Source of the DNA: JBCDCE01 sp039182515 | GTDB lineage: Bacteria > Pseudomonadota > Alphaproteobacteria > Rhodobacterales > Rhodobacteraceae | NCBI GenBank assembly: GCA_039182515.1 | Contig: JBCDCE010000039.1 | Span: 1 to 36,454 of the forward strand | Direction of reading: 5' to 3' | DNA length: 36,454 nucleotides | In this document: piece by piece, positions 33,158-36,454 of the stretch | Layout: the number at the start of each line of letters is the position of its first letter | Numbering within the stretch: the first letter of the stretch is position 1 | Program-made: the position numbers and the translations under genes | Notes under the pieces: generated by a model | Database searches by the model: none | What the model was told of the DNA's origin: nothing | What the model saw: the letters and a program-made list of their open reading frames with translations, nothing else

Positions 33158-34023
33158 TACGCGTTTGCCTTTCGCTCGATGGCGGTGGCGATCAAGGTCG
33201 AAAAGTCCTCGGACGAGCGCACGGCCGCCACTTCATCCGCTGTGACTTGAACACCCCATTTGGCCATGCCCGCATAGCGCGGACGCCGGTGCGCCATGGC
33301 ATTGGCAAAGGTCCAACGCACGAAGGCATCCGGATCAACCTCGGCCTCACTGCACTTATGAGCGGAGAGAAAAGCGCTCCATTGCTCTTCGAGAAACGCG
33401 GATTGGTAGCACATGGGCTTTGGGCTCTTGTCGAACCTCCGCACCAACTCGGCTGTATGCGCCTCTGTGCCTTCGATCCAAACCATCAACGTGTGCTGAG
33501 CCAGGTTTTCCAAAATGGGATCGTTGGGATCGCTTGGATCCACAACTTCACAAATCGAGCCGCCGCTGTCGCAGATAAAGTTGTCGTAGCCATAGATCTC
33601 TTTGGCCCGCGCAATGAAATGGCTTGTATCTAGTAGGGCAGCGCGTTCGGCTTTGTGGTGTTGCTCTTGCCGTTTGCAGTATTCCGCAATGCTCAAACCG
33701 CCTTTGCCGGGATCGCCTGGCTTGCCAAGATAGGTGCTCAAAGGCGCGAGGTTTTCAAATGCAATGTTTGAGCCAATGTAGATGCTGTCGGTCAGCAAAA
33801 GCTCACGCAAGAACGGCACCCGCATCGCTTCTTTTTTGGCATTGTCGATGATCACTTCGCCCAAATACCGGGTGCCAATGCGGTAATCGATTGAGTAGTG
33901 GAACCACTCACCACTGGCCCTTAAGAGCTTGGAAACATGGGTTTTCCCGAGGCCAGACATGCCAAAGAGCAGCACCCGCTTTTGGGATGCAGCGTGCCAG
34001 TCTTGGGCGGAATTATAGAGCAT
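33157..34023 (-). CDS. P-loop NTPase of unknown function, coupled to metA
   Basis: This 288-residue protein has a Walker A motif (LLFGMSGLGKTHVSKLLRAS, residues 18-37) right after a short N-terminal strand. The next part resembles a small nucleotide kinase (YSIDYRIGTRYLGEVIIDNA), with an acidic strand FICDSGGSICEVVDPSDPND later, which may be Walker B. The C-terminal third (CYQSAFLEEQWSAFLSAHKC, HRRPRYAGMAKWGVQVTADE) matches no family I know. Its stop overlaps the metA start by one base, so it probably works in or beside methionine biosynthesis. It lies 51 bp after the EamA gene, across a CGAGAGC/GCTCTCG hairpin at 34050-34073. Function unknown. Confidence 0.8.
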   Translation of the reverse strand: MLYNSAQDWHAASQKRVLLFGMSGLGKTHVSKLLRASGEWFHYSIDYRIGTRYLGEVIIDNAKKEAMRVPFLRELLLTDSIYIGSNIAFENLAPLSTYLGKPGDPGKGGLSIAEYCKRQEQHHKAERAALLDTSHFIARAKEIYGYDNFICDSGGSICEVVDPSDPNDPILENLAQHTLMVWIEGTEAHTAELVRRFDKSPKPMCYQSAFLEEQWSAFLSAHKCSEAEVDPDAFVRWTFANAMAHRRPRYAGMAKWGVQVTADEVAAVRSSEDFSTLIATAIERKANA

Positions 34024-34074
34024 GTCTTAGGCTCCTCGGGTGGCCTTAACGAGAGCCAGACAGATAGCTCTCGC

Positions 34075-34974
34075 TCAAAGCCTGCGCAAGAGGCGACCCG
34101 TTAGGATCAAAAGCCCCAAGGCCAAAAGCGCAAAGCCACCATAGGCGCTGGCGGGCAAGGCCTCTGCTCGGACAATGGCCCCAAGGACAATGGCAACAGG
34201 AACCAGGAGCAATGTGCAAAGCATCAAATTGCCAGAGCCCGCCATCGCCAAAACGCGGTAGTAGAGCAAATAGGCGCCAGCCGTGGCAAAGACTGCATAG
34301 TAAGCAATCGCCGCCCAGGTCTCAGGGATGAGGTTTAGGCTAATTGGACCATCGACCCACCACGCTAGAGGTATCGCGACGATGCTTGCGCCGGTGAGCA
34401 TGCCTGCTGCGGCCACTTCGGGACGAACATGGGACATAAATTTTCGCGCCCAAGCGCCCGCACAGGCATAACTAAACGTGGCTGCTACGATGGCCAATTG
34501 GCCCAGCGATGTGATGTTGAAGCCTTTTAAAGCTTCCGGCCCAATCGCCAAGACAACCCCTGAAAAACCAAGCGCGACGCCAATGATCTTGCGTCTTGTG
34601 AGCTTTTCGTCAGCGAAGACGAGGGCTGCAACCAAAACGCCAAAGATTGCCGTACTTGCGTTGAAGATCGCCGCAAGGCCGGTCTCCACATAAAGCTGGC
34701 CCCAGGCAATGAGGCCAAAAGGGATCACGTTGTTCAAAAGCCCCATGCCCAAAAACGCCGCCCAAGTTTTCAGGTCCAACGGGATTGGAAAGCGGCGCAG
34801 CAAGACATAGGTCCATAGGAGAAGCATGGCCCAGCCACAGCGATGTGCAACAACTGTCAGCGGCGTAATTTCATCCAAGGCTATACGGATCGCCAAAAAA
34901 GACGCGCCCCAGATCAAGGACAACAACAGCAGCTCGCCGAGAGCCTGAGGCGATAGGGATTTTTGGACACTCAT
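34075..34974 (-). CDS. EamA/DMT-superfamily permease
   Basis: This 299-residue membrane protein has two EamA domains (about ten transmembrane helices). Characteristic parts are LLLLSLIWGASFLAIRIALD at the N-terminus, LGMGLLNNVIPFGLIAWGQL, and the second repeat LGQLAIVAATFSYACAGAWA. These exporters move amino acids, nucleosides or other metabolites; substrate is unknown. AGAGGGT precedes ATG 34974. Placed upstream of the P-loop / metA genes on the same strand, it could export a related amino acid, but this is only a context guess. A GCCTAA/TTAGGC inverted repeat lies just before the start. Confidence 0.9.
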   Translation of the reverse strand: MSVQKSLSPQALGELLLLSLIWGASFLAIRIALDEITPLTVVAHRCGWAMLLLWTYVLLRRFPIPLDLKTWAAFLGMGLLNNVIPFGLIAWGQLYVETGLAAIFNASTAIFGVLVAALVFADEKLTRRKIIGVALGFSGVVLAIGPEALKGFNITSLGQLAIVAATFSYACAGAWARKFMSHVRPEVAAAGMLTGASIVAIPLAWWVDGPISLNLIPETWAAIAYYAVFATAGAYLLYYRVLAMAGSGNLMLCTLLLVPVAIVLGAIVRAEALPASAYGGFALLALGLLILTGRLLRRL

Positions 34975-35025
34975 ACCCTCTGCCTAAAGCGCTTAGGCCC
35001 CTTATGCGACCCAGTTTATGCGCAA

Positions 35026-35061
35026 AGAAAAACCCCCGCCCTGGTCAACCCAGAGCGGGGG
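35026..35061 (-). terminator. intrinsic terminator of the FadL-family gene
   Basis: CCCCCGC (35033-35039) pairs with GCGGGGG (35055-35061), and the inner CTGG/CCAG adds four pairs around a five-base loop. On the minus strand the stem is followed by TTTTTCTTT. It sits 29 bases after the stop codon of the outer-membrane protein gene. Confidence 0.85.
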
Positions 35062-35089
35062 ACTCTAATAGAGGTTTGAGCTCAGTAGC

Positions 35090-36178
35090 TTAGAACTGAT
35101 AGCCGACGCTGAAGCCCAAGCCGAAGGCTGAGTTTCCGTCGAATTCAACGCCGGAACCATCCGTTGCTTCGCCGATCTGAACAAACTCAAGACCACCAGA
35201 CAATGTCACATTGTCCATCGTGTAACGACCGCCGATGCCGATGCCCGTTGAACCATCTGTGGGCGCAAGCCGAGATGCAACACCACCGTTAGACTTCTCA
35301 TAAGTCACCCGAATTGAACCCGAGAAATTCTCGGAAAAACGACGTCCAATACCGAGTTGGTAAGTTGTTACATCGTTGTCTAGACCGGTAACTGCGCCGC
35401 CTGTTATCATTTCGTAAACAGGTGGTGCAACTTCCCAAACAGACCATTCAGTGTGCTTAATTTTCCCAAAGAGTAGAGTGTCTTCAGCGATCCCGGTTTG
35501 GAAGTCCAAGGTAATCGCATCTGGTATTTCAACCTCCGTTACCCCCTGTGCGTTCGTCGCCATTGCAACTGCCCAGTTTTCAACTGTGTCGAAGCTGTGC
35601 GTGAAGCCTGCTTCGTAAGTAAGCGCGACCCGCAATGCGATGTCTGGCAATTCGTACGCTGCCCCAACGATAGCTCCTGTTTGTGTGTCATCATCCCCGA
35701 CGGCCGTGTAAGGTGCTGTTACGAGAACTGCGGGGATGGCAATATCTGCGCTAGAACGCACCACGCGCAGACCACCATATACAGATATGTTGTCCGTGAA
35801 ACGGTAGCGGCCAACCAATGAGAGCGCATCACTGTCCCATGTCGCCGCGAGGCCGGTGTAAGCGCCTTGAGTATAACTTGCATCCGCGCCATACGGTTGG
35901 TTCAGGAACAAAGCTAATGCAAATTTGTCAGAAAAATCGTGCTTGTAGCTCAGCGAAAGGTTGGAATATCCAACTGCCATATTGCCCGTTGATCCACCAC
36001 CCAAGCCCGCAGGATAATCACCTTTTACATTCGGGTCTACGGTTGAAAAACCAATTTCTAAACGGTTGCCGTCTTCAAAAAGGATCCCATACCCGTTCGC
36101 AGCACGCTCAATGCCGCCCGCGCTGGCTGCGGCAGTCATGGCGGTGAGTGCCGCCACGCTCGTCATTAATTTAGTCAT
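35090..36178 (-). CDS. FadL/OmpP1-family outer membrane transporter
   Basis: This 362-residue outer-membrane barrel protein has a signal peptide (LMTSVAALTAMTAAASA). The barrel strands alternate aromatic and polar residues (for example LSLSYKHDFSDKFALALFLN, YRFTDNISVYGGLRVV, GIGRRFSENFSGSIRVTYEK) and the protein ends in Phe (VGYQF). The FadL-family features are the early GYGILFEDGNRLEIGFSTVD and the late IKHTEWSVWEV. It probably moves hydrophobic substrates such as fatty acids, although the plug region is not clearly the long-chain type. AGGA lies before ATG 36178. A terminator follows. Upstream is a 115-bp gap with a TTAA-N7-TTGAC motif. Confidence 0.88.
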   Translation of the reverse strand: MTKLMTSVAALTAMTAAASAGGIERAANGYGILFEDGNRLEIGFSTVDPNVKGDYPAGLGGGSTGNMAVGYSNLSLSYKHDFSDKFALALFLNQPYGADASYTQGAYTGLAATWDSDALSLVGRYRFTDNISVYGGLRVVRSSADIAIPAVLVTAPYTAVGDDDTQTGAIVGAAYELPDIALRVALTYEAGFTHSFDTVENWAVAMATNAQGVTEVEIPDAITLDFQTGIAEDTLLFGKIKHTEWSVWEVAPPVYEMITGGAVTGLDNDVTTYQLGIGRRFSENFSGSIRVTYEKSNGGVASRLAPTDGSTGIGIGGRYTMDNVTLSGGLEFVQIGEATDGSGVEFDGNSAFGLGFSVGYQF

Positions 36179-36292
36179 GTCCTCATCCCTGTCGTGACAT
36201 TTATTATTGCACGAGCGTAACGTAGGGCCGCTTATTTAAGCAATTCTTGACGCCGCGTCAGATACGCCAAGTTGCGCAGCGTCACAAAATCA

Positions 36293-36454
36293 TCACGTGT
36301 GGTCAGCTTTTCGCGTCTCGACCCACAGATTGGCGTAGTTTGCGCCAAAGATGATCACCGCACCCAGGATCACGAAGGTATCGATCTGCTCTTGGTAAAG
36401 CAGCAATCCTATTGTCGCGATCAGCGGGAGGCGCAAGAAATCAATGGGCATGAC
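36293..36454 (-). CDS. EamA/DMT permease, C-terminal end only
   Basis: The last 53 codons of a membrane protein enter from the right edge, ending at TGA (36293-36295). Two hydrophobic segments are visible (DFLRLPLIATIGLLLYQEQI, TFVILGAVIIFGANYANLWV) followed by a short charged tail (ETRKADHT). This matches the end of the second EamA domain, where LRLP and GAxxIxxxxY are typical. The rest lies outside the window, so no substrate can be suggested. Confidence 0.8.
   Translation of the reverse strand, partial: VMPIDFLRLPLIATIGLLLYQEQIDTFVILGAVIIFGANYANLWVETRKADHT

Noticed and set aside
34050..34073. CGAGAGC/GCTCTCG hairpin after the EamA permease as a terminator
   Set aside because: There is no U-tract on the minus strand and the downstream genes appear to continue the operon; it may be a processing or attenuation hairpin.

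Overview
The window is chromosomal DNA of an alphaproteobacterium, most likely a marine Rhodobacterales (Roseobacter-group) species of moderate GC content. The evidence is the sciP-ctrA-ligA-recG order, the dxr-rseP-bamA-skp-fabZ-lpxA-lpxI-lpxB envelope cluster, an alphaproteobacterial GTTC-N7-GTTC LexA box, a CtrA-type box, and the absence of mobile DNA. I saw no rRNA, tRNA, insertion sequence, prophage or CRISPR array.

Layout. (1) 1-8527, plus strand: envelope biogenesis. The 3' end of dxr is followed by rseP, a 474-bp gap holding a small broken membrane-peptide gene, then bamA, an OmpH/Skp-like chaperone gene, fabZ, lpxA, lpxI and lpxB, tightly packed. (2) 8549-15362: mnmA (minus), then the cell-cycle pair sciP and ctrA, then the DNA-maintenance genes ligA and recG. 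(3) 15363-15904: no conventional gene, but it holds a cluster of SOS-type motifs, a 40-residue single-helix membrane peptide gene, and a fold-rich stretch ending in a strong plus-strand terminator. (4) 15905-21098: a degenerate IscU/SufU-like protein, hisI, the minus-strand group trmFO / methyltransferase / gluQ, and a di-heme peroxidase. (5) 21300-27115: gyrA, an enoyl-CoA hydratase, a PaaI-like thioesterase, the ribosomal pair rplM-rpsI, and a small nucleosidase-like gene. (6) 27131-29577, minus: an RTX serralysin-type protease broken by one frameshift, downstream of a surface-type lipoprotein gene. (7) 29768-34974, minus: a compact set of overlapping genes (EamA permease, unknown P-loop protein, acetyl-type metA, alpha/beta hydrolase, ppk2, TetR regulator). 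(8) 35090-36454, minus: a FadL-family outer-membrane protein and the end of another EamA permease.

Most of the window is core housekeeping. The observations most worth a second look are the SOS-motif-controlled small membrane peptide at 15485-15607, the structured and terminated stretch beside it, the one-base frameshift in the serralysin gene, the in-frame amber in the small gene at 1881-2009, the near-consensus CtrA box in front of ctrA, and an IscU-like protein that lacks the third cysteine.
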